DNA of 64,000 nucleotides, taken from NCBI GenBank assembly GCA_964504565.1, contig CAZDEY010000011.1:1-64000 (forward strand), in the 5' to 3' direction. Position 1 is the first letter of the stretch; every line of letters begins with the position of its first letter. The translations under genes and the position numbers were made by a program. The DNA comes from Cesiribacter sp964504565 (lineage in GTDB: Bacteria; Bacteroidota; Bacteroidia; Cytophagales; Cyclobacteriaceae). The notes beneath the pieces are model-generated. The model made no database searches. It was not told where the DNA came from and saw only the letters and a list, made by a program, of their open reading frames with translations. Below, in pieces: positions 43,898-52,862 of the stretch.

Positions 43898-43929
43898 TGC
43901 TCTGGGGTGATGTCCAGAGCATTTTTTTT
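43898..43929 (+). terminator. Terminator of the TPR gene
   Basis: TGCTCTGG and CCAGAGCA form an 8-bp perfect stem followed by eight T. The rest of 43930-44095 shows nothing recognisable. Confidence 0.92.
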
Positions 43930-44095
43930 GCCTTAAATTCTCCCGTCATTCTCCGAGTTAAATAAAACTCTAGAAGAATCTGTTAATTTACTACCATTTA
44001 GGTTTGTGTAATGAAGAAGTGGGTTAATAGTAGACACCAACAACAAAGTAATTATTGTGCTACGTGGTCCGGCTACAGCTTAAAAAAATAAAATT

Positions 44096-45205
44096 CTACT
44101 TTCTAACTAATTGATACTTTTTACCTGGAAGGGCCCTAACCCAGCCGGTAAACTCCAGTTCTAGCAATAAGGCCGGAATTTCGGAGTACGGTAGTCCGCA
44201 TTTATGAACCAGCGTGTCAATATGAATGCCTTCGGGTTGGGTGCGCAACACATTGGCTACCGTTTTCTGGTTTTCGTTCAATTCTGAAAAGTCCGGTTCG
44301 GAATAGCTTGGGCCTTCGCCCTGCAATTTCCAGTTTAGATCTTCAATAAGCTGTTCCGGCTTATATAAAATTTGGGCTATTTGTTGGCGGATTATCTGGT
44401 GGCAACCGGCCGATACTTCGTTCTGAAGGCTGCCGGGCACCGCAAAAACTTCCCGGTCGTAATCACGGGCTAGGTGGGCAGTAATTAGGGCGCCACCTTT
44501 TTCAGCCGCTTCAATTACTACGGTAGCCTGGGACATACCGGCAATAATCCGGTTTCGGCTAGGAAAGTGAAACGCATCGGGCTTTACACCAAACGGATGT
44601 TCGGTAAGCAGCCCGCCTTGGTGTAGCATTTCCTGAGCGTATTTTTGGTGAGCCGGCGGGTATACTATATCAATTCCGCTAGCCATAACCCCAATGGTGG
44701 GTAAACCTAAGTTTAAGGCTGTCCGGTGGGCGGCAACATCTATTCCGTAGGCTAAGCCACTTACAATTATTGGCTGGTACGGAGCCCAAGCCTGCAGAAA
44801 CTGTTCGGTTATTGCTCTGCCATAGGCACTAGCTTTACGGGTACCTACGATAGCCAGACAGTGCTTTTGCTGTAAATCGGCAGTGCCTTTATAATATAGA
44901 ATGTTGGGCGCGTCGGCAATTTGCTTTAAACGGTAAGGGTAACCGGCCTGGGTATAGCATAAAATGTTAACCGACCTTTTTTCGGCTTCTTTAGCAATAG
45001 TTTCCGCTTCGGATAAGGCTAAAGATGAATTTTTTAAAGAGCTTAGAAGCTTAGGGCCAATACCCGGGATTTTATCCAGTTTACCCAGCGGAGATGTAAG
45101 CGCGGTTTTAGCCGAGCCGGTGTAACTGACCAGGGTTTTGGCAACCGTAGCGCCTATGCCGGAAATTCGACTTAATGCTAGTTGGTATAGGGTTTCTTCG
45201 TTCAC
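44096..45205 (-). CDS. dprA: DNA-processing protein DprA
   Basis: This 369-residue Rossmann-fold protein loads RecA on incoming single-stranded DNA in natural transformation. It has an N-terminal helix-hairpin-helix/SAM-like part (RISGIGATVAKTLVSYTG), then AIVGTRKASAYGRAIT, IIVSGLAYGIDVAAHRTAL and HFPSRNRIIAGMSQATVVIEA. A C-terminal winged helix (about 305-369) is the DprA_WH domain. Translation starts at GTG. It is the last gene of a capA-merR-dprA operon with 6-11 bp spacers. Confidence 0.95.
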   Translation of the reverse strand: MNEETLYQLALSRISGIGATVAKTLVSYTGSAKTALTSPLGKLDKIPGIGPKLLSSLKNSSLALSEAETIAKEAEKRSVNILCYTQAGYPYRLKQIADAPNILYYKGTADLQQKHCLAIVGTRKASAYGRAITEQFLQAWAPYQPIIVSGLAYGIDVAAHRTALNLGLPTIGVMASGIDIVYPPAHQKYAQEMLHQGGLLTEHPFGVKPDAFHFPSRNRIIAGMSQATVVIEAAEKGGALITAHLARDYDREVFAVPGSLQNEVSAGCHQIIRQQIAQILYKPEQLIEDLNWKLQGEGPSYSEPDFSELNENQKTVANVLRTQPEGIHIDTLVHKCGLPYSEIPALLLELEFTGWVRALPGKKYQLVRK

Positions 45206-45211
45206 TCGCTT

Positions 45212-45550
45212 TTACGGCAAGTTTTCTTTCAGGTCGTTTAAAAATGCCCTAAGCTCGCGCAGGGAATCAATAAGTTTAATACGTTCTTTTAGGTTGCCCT
45301 GGCCGTTTTTTAATACATCTTTAGCGCCCTGAAGGGTAAAGCCCTTTTCTTTAACTAAATGGTAAATTAGTTTAACGTTCTCAATATCTTCTACCGTAAA
45401 CTGGCGGTTGCCTTTACGGTTTTTCTTAGGCTTAATGGTATCGAATTCATTTTCCCAGAAGCGTATTAACGAGGTGCTAACGCCTAGTTGGGTTGCAACT
45501 TCACCAATAGAATAATACTTCTTTTCAATTTTCTTCTCCTTGTAGGCCAC
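45212..45550 (-). CDS. MerR family transcriptional regulator
   Basis: This 112-residue regulator has an N-terminal MerR winged helix, YYSIGEVATQLGVSTSLIRFW, followed by ENEFDTIKPKKNRKGNRQFT (about 12-52), and a short coiled coil at the C-terminus for dimerisation. There are no Cys clusters, so it is not a metal sensor of the classic type. It lies between capA-like and dprA genes in one operon with very short spacers. The target is unknown. Confidence 0.92.
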   Translation of the reverse strand: MAYKEKKIEKKYYSIGEVATQLGVSTSLIRFWENEFDTIKPKKNRKGNRQFTVEDIENVKLIYHLVKEKGFTLQGAKDVLKNGQGNLKERIKLIDSLRELRAFLNDLKENLP

Positions 45551-45561
45551 GTCGTATAGAT

Positions 45562-46722
45562 TTATTCAATCAGCAAAGAAACTTTTCCGTTTTCGCTTAT
45601 CTGCAAAGGTACTTCAGGAAAGTCATCCTTGGTTAATTGTTGTAAGGTTTTTATTACTTCTTTGTCCGGGTCAATAGTGGGTATGCCCTCGCCAATTTGT
45701 TTAACCGGAATAATTTCGGCGCTGAAAAATTTGCCTTTATTGGAGGTATATACCTTTAGCATAGGGGCAATGCCGTTCTCGCCCCGCAGGTTAAAGCGGG
45801 CGTAGGTGGCAAAATTACCCAGGCTGTAAGCAATCAAGCGGTTGTTATATACCTCAATCGCCCGGGTTACATGCGGCCCGTGGCCAAAAATAACATCGGC
45901 CCCGGCATCTACTAACCTATGAGAAAACTCGTATACGTTCCCCCGGTCTTCTCCGTAGTACTCCTCGGTTTGGCGGGTTATGTGCTGATGTTTACTGCCC
46001 TCGGCCCCGCCGTGAAAGCTAACCAGAACAATATCAACTTTGCGGTCTAGTTCGCTTACCATTTGCTCGGCGGTTTCAATATCGGTAATGCTGAGCGTGC
46101 CCGTATTGGGCGAAAAGGCAATGAAACCCCATTTTATACCCCTATGGTCAAATACCGATACCGGGTGCATTAGCTGACCGGCGTGCTGTATGCCTAACGA
46201 ATCCAGAACCTTTAGCGTGCTTACCCGCCCTTCATCGCCAAAGTCGCCGGCATGGTTATTGGCGGTACTAAGCGCATCAAAGCCGGCATCTTTTAGGTTG
46301 CCGGCTAAATACCGGGGCATCCGGAACAGGTAACAAAGTGAAGGATCGGAACAGGTTTTTTGTACCCCGCCGCTATCCAGCACTATGCCTTCCAAGTTAC
46401 CAAAGGTTAGATCGGCATTACGGAGTTGCGGGGCCACATTAGCCAATAAAAACCGGCCGCTATCCGGTGGCAGGTACGAGCTGTCCGGAAAATTGGTGCC
46501 GAGCATTATATCGCCAACCCCAATTATAGATACCGTATCGCGGGGTACTTCGTAAATATCCAGGTTTACCTCAGTAGTTAAGTTACGGAGCGTATCGCCG
46601 GCCTGGGTAATAAGGTATGTTGAATCTGTAGTAGATTGGGGGGTAGCCACGGGTTGCCTTCTACAACTAGCAAATGCCAATAGGCATAGAAAAGCGTAAA
46701 TAGATACACTGGCAGTTTTCAT
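45562..46722 (-). CDS. CapA-family lipoprotein
   Basis: This 386-residue lipoprotein (lipobox LAFASC, Cys20) has a CapA/PgsA metallophosphatase-like domain: IIGVGDIMLGTNFP, DLTFGNLEGIVLDSGG, ALSTANNHAGDFG and DVIFGHGPHVTRAIEVYNNRLIAYSLGNF. CapA proteins are linked to poly-gamma-glutamate capsule systems, but capB/capC are absent here, so this is probably a stand-alone phosphoesterase-like protein. It is the first gene of the operon with merR and dprA. Confidence 0.9.
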   Translation of the reverse strand: MKTASVSIYAFLCLLAFASCRRQPVATPQSTTDSTYLITQAGDTLRNLTTEVNLDIYEVPRDTVSIIGVGDIMLGTNFPDSSYLPPDSGRFLLANVAPQLRNADLTFGNLEGIVLDSGGVQKTCSDPSLCYLFRMPRYLAGNLKDAGFDALSTANNHAGDFGDEGRVSTLKVLDSLGIQHAGQLMHPVSVFDHRGIKWGFIAFSPNTGTLSITDIETAEQMVSELDRKVDIVLVSFHGGAEGSKHQHITRQTEEYYGEDRGNVYEFSHRLVDAGADVIFGHGPHVTRAIEVYNNRLIAYSLGNFATYARFNLRGENGIAPMLKVYTSNKGKFFSAEIIPVKQIGEGIPTIDPDKEVIKTLQQLTKDDFPEVPLQISENGKVSLLIE

Positions 46723-46792
46723 TAATACAGTAAATTAACAAATTTTCGGGCGGGTAAGTAAAGATTTATCAACATTAGTTTTCCACAGTTTT

Positions 46793-46800
46793 TATTTTTG
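46793..46800 (+). promoter_or_regulatory. Predicted -7 element of the gluQ-like gene
   Basis: TATTTTTG matches TAnnTTTG and ends five bases before the ATG, predicting a nearly leaderless mRNA. Confidence 0.6.
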
Positions 46801-46805
46801 AATCT

Positions 46806-47738
46806 ATGGTAGAACAACTAAAAAGCCGTTTAGCCCCTACACCTTCTGGTTTTTTGCACATTGGCAATGCTTTCTCATTTGTACTAACGTGGGTTATTGT
46901 GAAAAGCCGGGGCGGTAAGCTGCATTTGCGAATTGATGATGGCGATTCAGCCCGGTTTAGGCCGGAGTACCTAGACGATATTTTCGAAACTTTGCATTGG
47001 CTGGGCATCAATTGGGATAGCGGGGCTACTAATTCCGAAGATTTTATAGAGAATTACTCCCAGCAAAGCCGCCAGGCCGAGTTTGCAGAGCTGGGAAACG
47101 AGTTAGAGCAAGTTGCGGAAGTTTATACATGTAGTTGTAGCCGAAAAGAAATTAAGCAATACTGGCCCGGCGGGCTTCATCTTGATAGGTGCAATTCCTT
47201 TACTGAAACCAGTAAGAAAAAGTACGCCCGCCGTTTATCCGTAGAGCCAAGTAGGATAAATATACCAGATATAGTCAATCCAATTGAGATTAGCCCGGCC
47301 GCAGCAATGGGCGATGTGGTAATCCGTAAGAAGGACGGTGCCTGGGCGTATCAGGTATGTTCGCTAGCCGAAGATTTTAACTCCGAAATTAACTTAATAG
47401 TAAGAGGAGAGGATTTGCTCAATAGTACGGCCCTGCAATTGTATATGGCCGACAAATTATCCAACTCAAATAAGCCCGATATTGCCGCAAAAGCCGCCAG
47501 ATTTCTGCAAGCCAGTTACCTGCACCACCCTTTGCTACTGGATACGGACGGGAACAAGCTTTCTAAATCGGCGGGCAGCACCTCTATTCGGCACTTAAGA
47601 ATAGCTGGAGCAACGCCTGATATAGTATATGCCCAGGTAGCCAGATATCTGAACGTGCCACTAAGTCAGCCTAATTCTATAATCCATTTGTTGCAAGCAG
47701 CTCAAGAAAGTCAGTTAATTAACCTATTGCCCGCTTAA
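46806..47738 (+). CDS. gluQ: Glutamyl-Q tRNA(Asp) synthetase-like protein
   Basis: This 310-residue class I synthetase catalytic domain lacks the anticodon-binding part of GltX, as in GluQRS, which attaches glutamate to queuosine of tRNA-Asp. It has SRLAPTPSGFLHIGNAFSF (HIGH motif), a zinc-type Cys pair and distal Cys in YTCSCSRKEI..LDRC, NLIVRGEDLLNSTALQLYM, and the KMSKS-like NKLSKS. Because it is not full GltX, assignment to GluQ is likely, but another truncated-GltX role is possible. Its last 15 bases overlap the convergent DUF3616 gene. Confidence 0.85.
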   Translation: MVEQLKSRLAPTPSGFLHIGNAFSFVLTWVIVKSRGGKLHLRIDDGDSARFRPEYLDDIFETLHWLGINWDSGATNSEDFIENYSQQSRQAEFAELGNELEQVAEVYTCSCSRKEIKQYWPGGLHLDRCNSFTETSKKKYARRLSVEPSRINIPDIVNPIEISPAAAMGDVVIRKKDGAWAYQVCSLAEDFNSEINLIVRGEDLLNSTALQLYMADKLSNSNKPDIAAKAARFLQASYLHHPLLLDTDGNKLSKSAGSTSIRHLRIAGATPDIVYAQVARYLNVPLSQPNSIIHLLQAAQESQLINLLPA

Positions 47739-48815
47739 AGTAAAACAATCGGCCTTAACTGAATTTTTGCCAATAGTTTTAGCGTTATCCGGGGTATCGT
47801 ACAATACCAATAACGATTTGTCTTTGAGTATAGCCAGACCTTCAGCCTTATCTACGTTGTATTTGTCCGGGTCAGTGGGTATGTCCATCAGACGGGTAAT
47901 TTCGTTTTTGGCTATCAGCCGATCGGGCTGAGGGGTACTGCCGCCCTTCCAATTATATATAGACATAGTGCCATCTAAATCCATAGTAGGCCCGGCCAGA
48001 ATTAGCATATCGTCACCATCGGCGGCCAACTCTCTAACGCCCATTCCTTTTAAATCCAGAAAGAATTTGCGGTAGTGCCGGCCGTTATCTAGTTTCTTCA
48101 GCTTAAGGCACTGCTTCTTTTTGCTGTGTTCTTTAAGTTTTAATTCTAAAATGGTAGCCCAACCTCTCAGCACCGGGCCTCTTAGCCCTAAAAATATTTT
48201 ATCCTGATAGGCTGCCAAGCCCTCTATATCCAGCCCATTATCTTTGCCGGGTATTTTTATAAAATTGCCCAGGTGGATATCTTTTTTAAGTTTTTTGGTA
48301 AGCTGGCTTTTGGTTTTCTTATGCTTTAACGTTGCCGCCCACAGCGTTTTACTATCATCCGCCGGGTCCGGGCATTCCTTATGGAGTTCATACTCACCTT
48401 CTTTGTTTTTTACACACGGAATACGAGCCAGGATGCAGCGGTTTTTATCTATACTAACTTCGCAAAGCTTTTTAGCTTCTTCCTCCTGATCTTCGGCTTC
48501 ACCATCAATATTTTCCCTAACCCAACTGTGCGAGCCCACTACCCACAAGTATTTTCCGTCGTAGTCCATGCCTTCAATATCCATTTCATCTTTCTGGCTG
48601 GGCAAGTCAATAAAATCAATCAGATGGTAGGTTTTGCACTCGCCGTACTTATTGCCTCTTAGTTTTTTTAGGCGCTGTACGCTAATATGCTCATCGCTGC
48701 CCACCCAAAGGTAGTTTTCGGTAATTATCGCTGCCGAAGCCCCACTGCGGATGTCGTCATCCAAAACATCTAAGTCCGCCCCGGAAAAATCGAGGATATA
48801 CTGGGTATGCTTCAT
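47724..48815 (-). CDS. DUF3616 domain protein
   Basis: This 363-residue cytoplasmic protein has the DUF3616 layout of a beta-propeller-like fold: ASAAIITENYLWVGSDE, MDIEGMDYDGKYLWVVGSH, DIEGLAAYQDKIFLGLRGPV and the hallmark DDMLILAGPTMDLDGTMSIYN. It has an unusually Lys-rich insert (about 165-185). The function of the family is unknown. The start ATG follows directly on the T run of a hairpin, so initiation may be affected by it. The 3' end overlaps gluQ by 15 bases. Confidence 0.88.
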   Translation of the reverse strand: MKHTQYILDFSGADLDVLDDDIRSGASAAIITENYLWVGSDEHISVQRLKKLRGNKYGECKTYHLIDFIDLPSQKDEMDIEGMDYDGKYLWVVGSHSWVRENIDGEAEDQEEEAKKLCEVSIDKNRCILARIPCVKNKEGEYELHKECPDPADDSKTLWAATLKHKKTKSQLTKKLKKDIHLGNFIKIPGKDNGLDIEGLAAYQDKIFLGLRGPVLRGWATILELKLKEHSKKKQCLKLKKLDNGRHYRKFFLDLKGMGVRELAADGDDMLILAGPTMDLDGTMSIYNWKGGSTPQPDRLIAKNEITRLMDIPTDPDKYNVDKAEGLAILKDKSLLVLYDTPDNAKTIGKNSVKADCFTLSGQ

Positions 48816-48821
48816 AAAAAA

Positions 48822-48851
48822 ACTGGTCTGTGAAAAGTAGACCAGTTTTCT
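48822..48851 (-). terminator. Hairpin terminator immediately before the DUF3616 start
   Basis: On the minus strand, AAAACTGGTCT and AGACCAGTTTT form an 11-bp perfect stem followed by Ts that run up to the ATG at 48815. It ends the small membrane-protein gene upstream. Confidence 0.88.
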
Positions 48852-48871
48852 GTATAAAAGTTTATTACCAA

Positions 48872-49333
48872 TTACAAGCCTCGGAACAAGCGAGCTGACT
48901 CATGCCACGGAATACGGGACAGGATTAGAACCATAGATATGGTAAACCAGATAGCCGTAATTTTATGCTTTTGCCAATCTGTAGTAGCTTTCTTGGCCTT
49001 AATACGACCTATTTGAGCTACAGCTACCGCCAATATATTAACGGCAATATGCTCTACTGCCCAAAAGCGCAGGGAAGCGTCTTTCATGGCGGCCCCAAAA
49101 TCATTAAAGGCTTGCTGTACGTATGGGCTGAATATAAAGTACAACAGCAATCCTAGCAGTAGGTTTAGGTGCATAAAGCCTACCCAGCCGGCGCTCATGC
49201 CGTTATCGCCTTTGGTATAAGGTTTCTTGCCCAGCCAACCACTGTACGCTTTAATTAGTACTACCAGGCCCAGAATTAAAATAATCCAGCGGACCCAGCT
49301 ATGAAGAAAGAGAGTTATGCTATATCCTGACAT
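48872..49333 (-). CDS. Four-helix membrane protein, cytochrome b-like family
   Basis: This 153-residue membrane protein has four hydrophobic helices (about 13-28, 49-68, 89-107 and 125-142). Conserved His residues lie in LFLHSWVRW, GFMHLNLLLG and FWAVEHIAVN, and KPYTKGDNGMSAGW lies in the first loop. This pattern is common in Bacteroidota proteins labelled cytochrome B, where the His could bind haem. No redox partner is adjacent. Function uncertain. Confidence 0.75.
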   Translation of the reverse strand: MSGYSITLFLHSWVRWIILILGLVVLIKAYSGWLGKKPYTKGDNGMSAGWVGFMHLNLLLGLLLYFIFSPYVQQAFNDFGAAMKDASLRFWAVEHIAVNILAVAVAQIGRIKAKKATTDWQKHKITAIWFTISMVLILSRIPWHESARLFRGL

Positions 49334-49427
49334 ATTTTATGTTTTGCGGAAAATTACGCGCTGAATAGTTGGGTCGCAAACATTTATTGCGGTAATAGGG
49401 GTTATTTGTGAATAAACTTACGAAACA

Positions 49428-49856
49428 ATGCTAGATCAGCTATTAAACGAAATAAGAAATAAGGCCTCGGAAGGGGTTAAACGCGAAGCTCAACTGGACG
49501 ATGAAGGGGTGGAAAAGGTGCTTCATTTAACCAAGGATAGCGCCCAGGAAGTAGCCCAACGCGAAATATCCGATGGCAATATGCAATCGCTTATGGGGTT
49601 GTTCGGGAAAGACCAGGTTCCCGACCATTCTAACCCGGTAGTTAGTAAAATTGGGGCATCTCTTATTGATAAGCTGGTGAGCCAGATGGGGCTAAAGCCC
49701 GAAGTTGCCCGCTCGGTGGAACAAATTGTGGTGCCGCTACTTATGCAGGTACTTAACGGTAAAGTAAAGAAAGATGGTTTAGGAAGCCTGATTTCGGTAT
49801 TTACCGGCGGGAAGGGCGGGGGCATTTTAGGGAAGCTCGGCGGCCTTTTTGGCTAA
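49428..49856 (+). CDS. Small hypothetical protein, DUF937-like
   Basis: This 142-residue cytoplasmic helical protein has a Gly-rich end (FTGGKGGGILGKLGGLFG), similar in style to DUF937/YidB-type proteins. There is no signal peptide or membrane helix. It stands alone between divergent and convergent neighbours and ends at a bidirectional terminator. Function unknown. Confidence 0.75.
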   Translation: MLDQLLNEIRNKASEGVKREAQLDDEGVEKVLHLTKDSAQEVAQREISDGNMQSLMGLFGKDQVPDHSNPVVSKIGASLIDKLVSQMGLKPEVARSVEQIVVPLLMQVLNGKVKKDGLGSLISVFTGGKGGGILGKLGGLFG

Positions 49857-49857
49857 G

Positions 49858-49890
49858 AAAAAAGCCGGATCGTATTATGAACCGGCTTTC
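49858..49890. terminator. Bidirectional terminator
   Basis: AAAGCCGG and CCGGCTTT, extended by an inner TC/GA pair, with an A run on the left (T run for the minus strand). It separates the DUF937-like gene and the convergent nuclease. Confidence 0.85.
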
Positions 49891-49909
49891 AATTCTTTAA
49901 TATTTTCCG

Positions 49910-51238
49910 CTAGTATACTCTACTTTCAATGCTTGCCTGTATGGTAGTGCTAACGTTAGAGAAAAAGTTTAAGCCGGTCTGAGCCTCAATATCATCAACC
50001 GTAGTTTTAAAAGATGTCCAGCTATAGCTGCGGATACCCTGCGAGTTTGGCATATCGATAGCAATTACCGGGGTTGAGCTGGTTACCCGGTTCAAATCAT
50101 TACTACCCTGATCCAGAACTAGGACCACTTTAAAGGTACGGCTGGGCACGCGAACCCGCCCGCTATTAATAGTGGTAGCATAGCCATTAGAGCCACTGCC
50201 CCCCTGACCGTAGCCCCCAGAAATTATATATAGTTCTTTACCACTGGCAAGCAGGGTGCGTAAATAGTTCTCAAATGAAGCCCACGGACCCTGGTTGTTG
50301 TCCGGTGCCTGGGGTATCATATTAGTCATTAAGAAAGTTGAGGAATTATCGGTAGCAGAGGCGGTACGGTCGGCGGAAGGGCACATGTGGCCGCGATCGA
50401 AGCCACTGCCGCTGTAGCTGCTACCGCCCACCCGGTACCAACCGCTAGGTAAAGCCGTATCCGTACGGAAATCATCCTGGCGGGGGGCACTGCCAATCCA
50501 GTCATTGCTTAAGTGCCAGCTAGTCCAGCGGGGTATGCCCCAATCGCGATGGTAGGCTAGGGAATACTGATCTTTGTCCATTAAGTAGTTAGAGTAACTA
50601 GCAGCGCTGGCAGTAGCACTAGATGGGTTGCCCATAGTTAAATGTACTACCTGCGAGCCGCCACCGGCGCCGTAACTAATTTTTACATCGTCAATATTAA
50701 TACGGTTACTTCCGCCGCTAACCTTTCTTATCTCGAAACGGGTTGGAACGCTGCTGTTTACACTAAAATTAGCGGTATACAAACTGGTTGACGTAGTATT
50801 GATAGTACTGCCAACTTTAATGTAGCTGCTGCCTCCGTTTGTGCTTTTCCATAGCTCCCAGGCACTGTTGCCATCGGAACCAAATTTAGCGTGGCGAATG
50901 CTTACGGTAGTTACTCCGGTAATGTCAAATAGCATAGTTAACCTACCGGAATTTCTGATTCGGGCCGAACGATAGCCTGATTTCCGATCTGAAGATAATG
51001 TTCCTACTAAGGCATCGGATAGGTACCAAGTTCCGGTTGCGGGATAAATGTACCCCCCGCTATAGCTGGTTTTGGTCACCGACTCAAAGGTTTCGGTTAT
51101 GGTAGATAAGGAAGCACTGGCAAATTCTTCTGAGGAAAGGTTCGTATGGATCGGCTCAATAAAATCTTCCTGACACGAGGCGAAAAAAAGTGTGCTAAAT
51201 AGCATGATAAGTAAGCGAAAAAACTTCCCCTTACCCAT
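49910..51238 (-). CDS. DNA/RNA non-specific endonuclease lipoprotein
   Basis: This exported nuclease of about 442 residues has a lipoprotein signal (lipobox FFASC), an N-terminal jelly-roll-like domain (about 50-190, with RIEIRKVSGGSNRINIDDV-like strand) and a NucA/EndoG domain. That domain carries the catalytic DRGHMCPSADRT, NMIPQAPDNNQGPW (metal Asn) and the end VIAIDMPNSQG. It hydrolyses extracellular DNA and RNA, probably for phosphate and nucleosides. No T9SS tail is present. ATG at 51238 is preferred; 51256 is possible. Confidence 0.92.
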   Translation of the reverse strand: MGKGKFFRLLIMLFSTLFFASCQEDFIEPIHTNLSSEEFASASLSTITETFESVTKTSYSGGYIYPATGTWYLSDALVGTLSSDRKSGYRSARIRNSGRLTMLFDITGVTTVSIRHAKFGSDGNSAWELWKSTNGGSSYIKVGSTINTTSTSLYTANFSVNSSVPTRFEIRKVSGGSNRINIDDVKISYGAGGGSQVVHLTMGNPSSATASAASYSNYLMDKDQYSLAYHRDWGIPRWTSWHLSNDWIGSAPRQDDFRTDTALPSGWYRVGGSSYSGSGFDRGHMCPSADRTASATDNSSTFLMTNMIPQAPDNNQGPWASFENYLRTLLASGKELYIISGGYGQGGSGSNGYATTINSGRVRVPSRTFKVVLVLDQGSNDLNRVTSSTPVIAIDMPNSQGIRSYSWTSFKTTVDDIEAQTGLNFFSNVSTTIQASIESRVY

Positions 51239-51256
51239 TGAAAAATGTGTAAACAT

Positions 51257-51540
51257 GTTGGTTTGGTTGAGTTAAAAGTTTGCGATTTTACACACTTACT
51301 ATTAACTCAATATTGCTAAATAGTAACCTAAACGTTAGCTTACAACATTACTTATATATAATTTGTGTAAATTACTGTATACCAGGTAAATATATATAAT
51401 TAGAAATAAATAGGCAGGTATAAGTATGGAGAAGAAATATTCGATTTTGTTTCGGTAAAATTTCAGATTATATCCCCTGTGATTTTTAATGTTGTTACTT
51501 TGTCCTAAACTAAGCTTATTTCCTTACTAAAAACCTATAA
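51257..51540. other. AT-rich non-coding region upstream of the nuclease gene
   Basis: This stretch holds no gene that I can support. A TACTTTG box near 51497-51503 on the plus strand points toward the terminator at 51541, but a transcript from it is only a possibility. Confidence 0.6.
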
Positions 51541-51572
51541 AAAAAGGAGCAGAAATCAATTCCTGCTCCTTT
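51541..51572 (-). terminator. Terminator of pgk
   Basis: AAAGGAGCAG and CTGCTCCTTT form a 10-bp stem. On the minus strand it runs into a run of seven T. Confidence 0.85.
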
Positions 51573-51593
51573 ACTTATAAAATATAGATCTGA

Positions 51594-52803
51594 TTAAAAG
51601 AAACTGGTTTTTTCTAACGCAGCTACACCAGGCAACTCTTTGCCTTCAAAATACTCCAGCAATGCTCCGCCGCCTGTACTTACGTAGNNNNNNNNNNCTT
51701 ACATCATCGCCAAAGCCTAACTGGTTAACCGCGGCGGCCGAATCTCCGCCGCCAATTAGGCTAAATGCCCCCTGGCGGGTAGCTGCTACTACCGATTTGG
51801 CAATGGCTCGGGTACCTTCGGCAAACTTGTCCATTTCAAACACTCCCATAGGGCCGTTCCACAGAATAGTTTTCGACTTGGCAACTACTCCGGTGAAAAT
51901 CTGGCGGGCTTCCGGCCCAATATCCAGACCCATCCAGCCCTGGGGTATGGCGTGGTTATTCGCTATCTGGGTTTGAGCTTCCGCATCAAATTTATCGGCA
52001 ATAACGCTATCAATCGGCAGGTGAAGCTCAACATTTTTTTCTTTAGCTTTCTGGATCAGCTTTTTGGCTAAATCCAATTTATCTTCTTCTACCAACGAAT
52101 TGCCAATTTGGCCGCCCATTGCTTTAAAAAAGGTATACGCCATGCCGCCGCCAATAATCAGGTGGTCAATTTGGCCTAGCAGCTTTTCAATTACTTCTAT
52201 TTTATCCGAAATTTTGGCGCCGCCCATAATAGCGGTAAAGGGGCGCTCAGCTTCTTTAAGTACCTTGTGGGCGTTATCCAACTCAGCCTGCATTACAAAG
52301 CCGGCAACTTTATCATCCAGGTAAGAGCCTACTACTGCGGTAGAAGCATGTTCGCGGTGGGCGGTACCAAAGGCATCCATAACCCATACATCGCCTAGCT
52401 TAGCAAGTTTTTTGGCGAAATCTTTATTGCCTTCGGTTTCTTCCTTATAGAACCTTAAGTTTTCTAATAGCAGAATATCGCCGGGTTTTAGGGCTTGGGC
52501 TTTTTGTTCTGCTTCTTCACCTACACAGTCCGCCGCAAACTGAATATCGCGCTTAAACGCATCTTTCAAATACGGTATCAGGTGTTTTAGGCTATATTTT
52601 TCTTCCGGCCCACCCTTAGGGCGGCCCAAGTGTGACATTAGGATAACCGAACCGCCATCTTCCAGAATTTTATTAACGCTGGGAATAGCTGCCCGCAGCC
52701 GGGTATCATCGGTTACGGTATGGTCTTTATCTAGCGGCACATTAAAGTCAACGCGCATAAGCGCTTTCTTGCCGGAAAAATCGTAGTTATCGAGGGTTTT
52801 CAT
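51594..52803 (-). CDS. pgk: Phosphoglycerate kinase (contains spurious 10-N gap)
   Basis: This is the glycolytic enzyme that makes ATP from 1,3-bisphosphoglycerate. It has ALMRVDFNVPLDKDHTVTDD, MSHLGRPKGGPEEKYSL, MDAFGTAHREHAST, GGAKISDKIEVIE and GGGDSAAAVNQLGFGDDV. After the Ns, the second frame gives YVSTGGGALLEYFEGKELPG and ends SFF. Removing the 10 Ns joins GATGATGTAAG to CTACGTAAGTACA, which reads DDVSYVST in frame and gives exactly 400 codons (399 residues). The gene is therefore probably intact. It stands alone, with its own terminator. Confidence 0.96.
51687..51696. other. Assembly gap (10 N) inside pgk, apparently zero length
   Basis: Deleting the Ns restores the conserved pgk frame with no missing residue. 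The flanks appear to be directly adjacent in the real genome. Confidence 0.9.
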
Positions 52804-52862
52804 AAGGGTAAAAATAGTTTTTTCGTCGAAAAGTAGATTGAGAAAGCTTTTCTGAAATATTA

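Noticed and set aside
51490..51575. Possible small RNA between a TACTTTG box and the pgk terminator
   Set aside because: No -33 element, weak plus-strand T run and no conservation data; not supportable.
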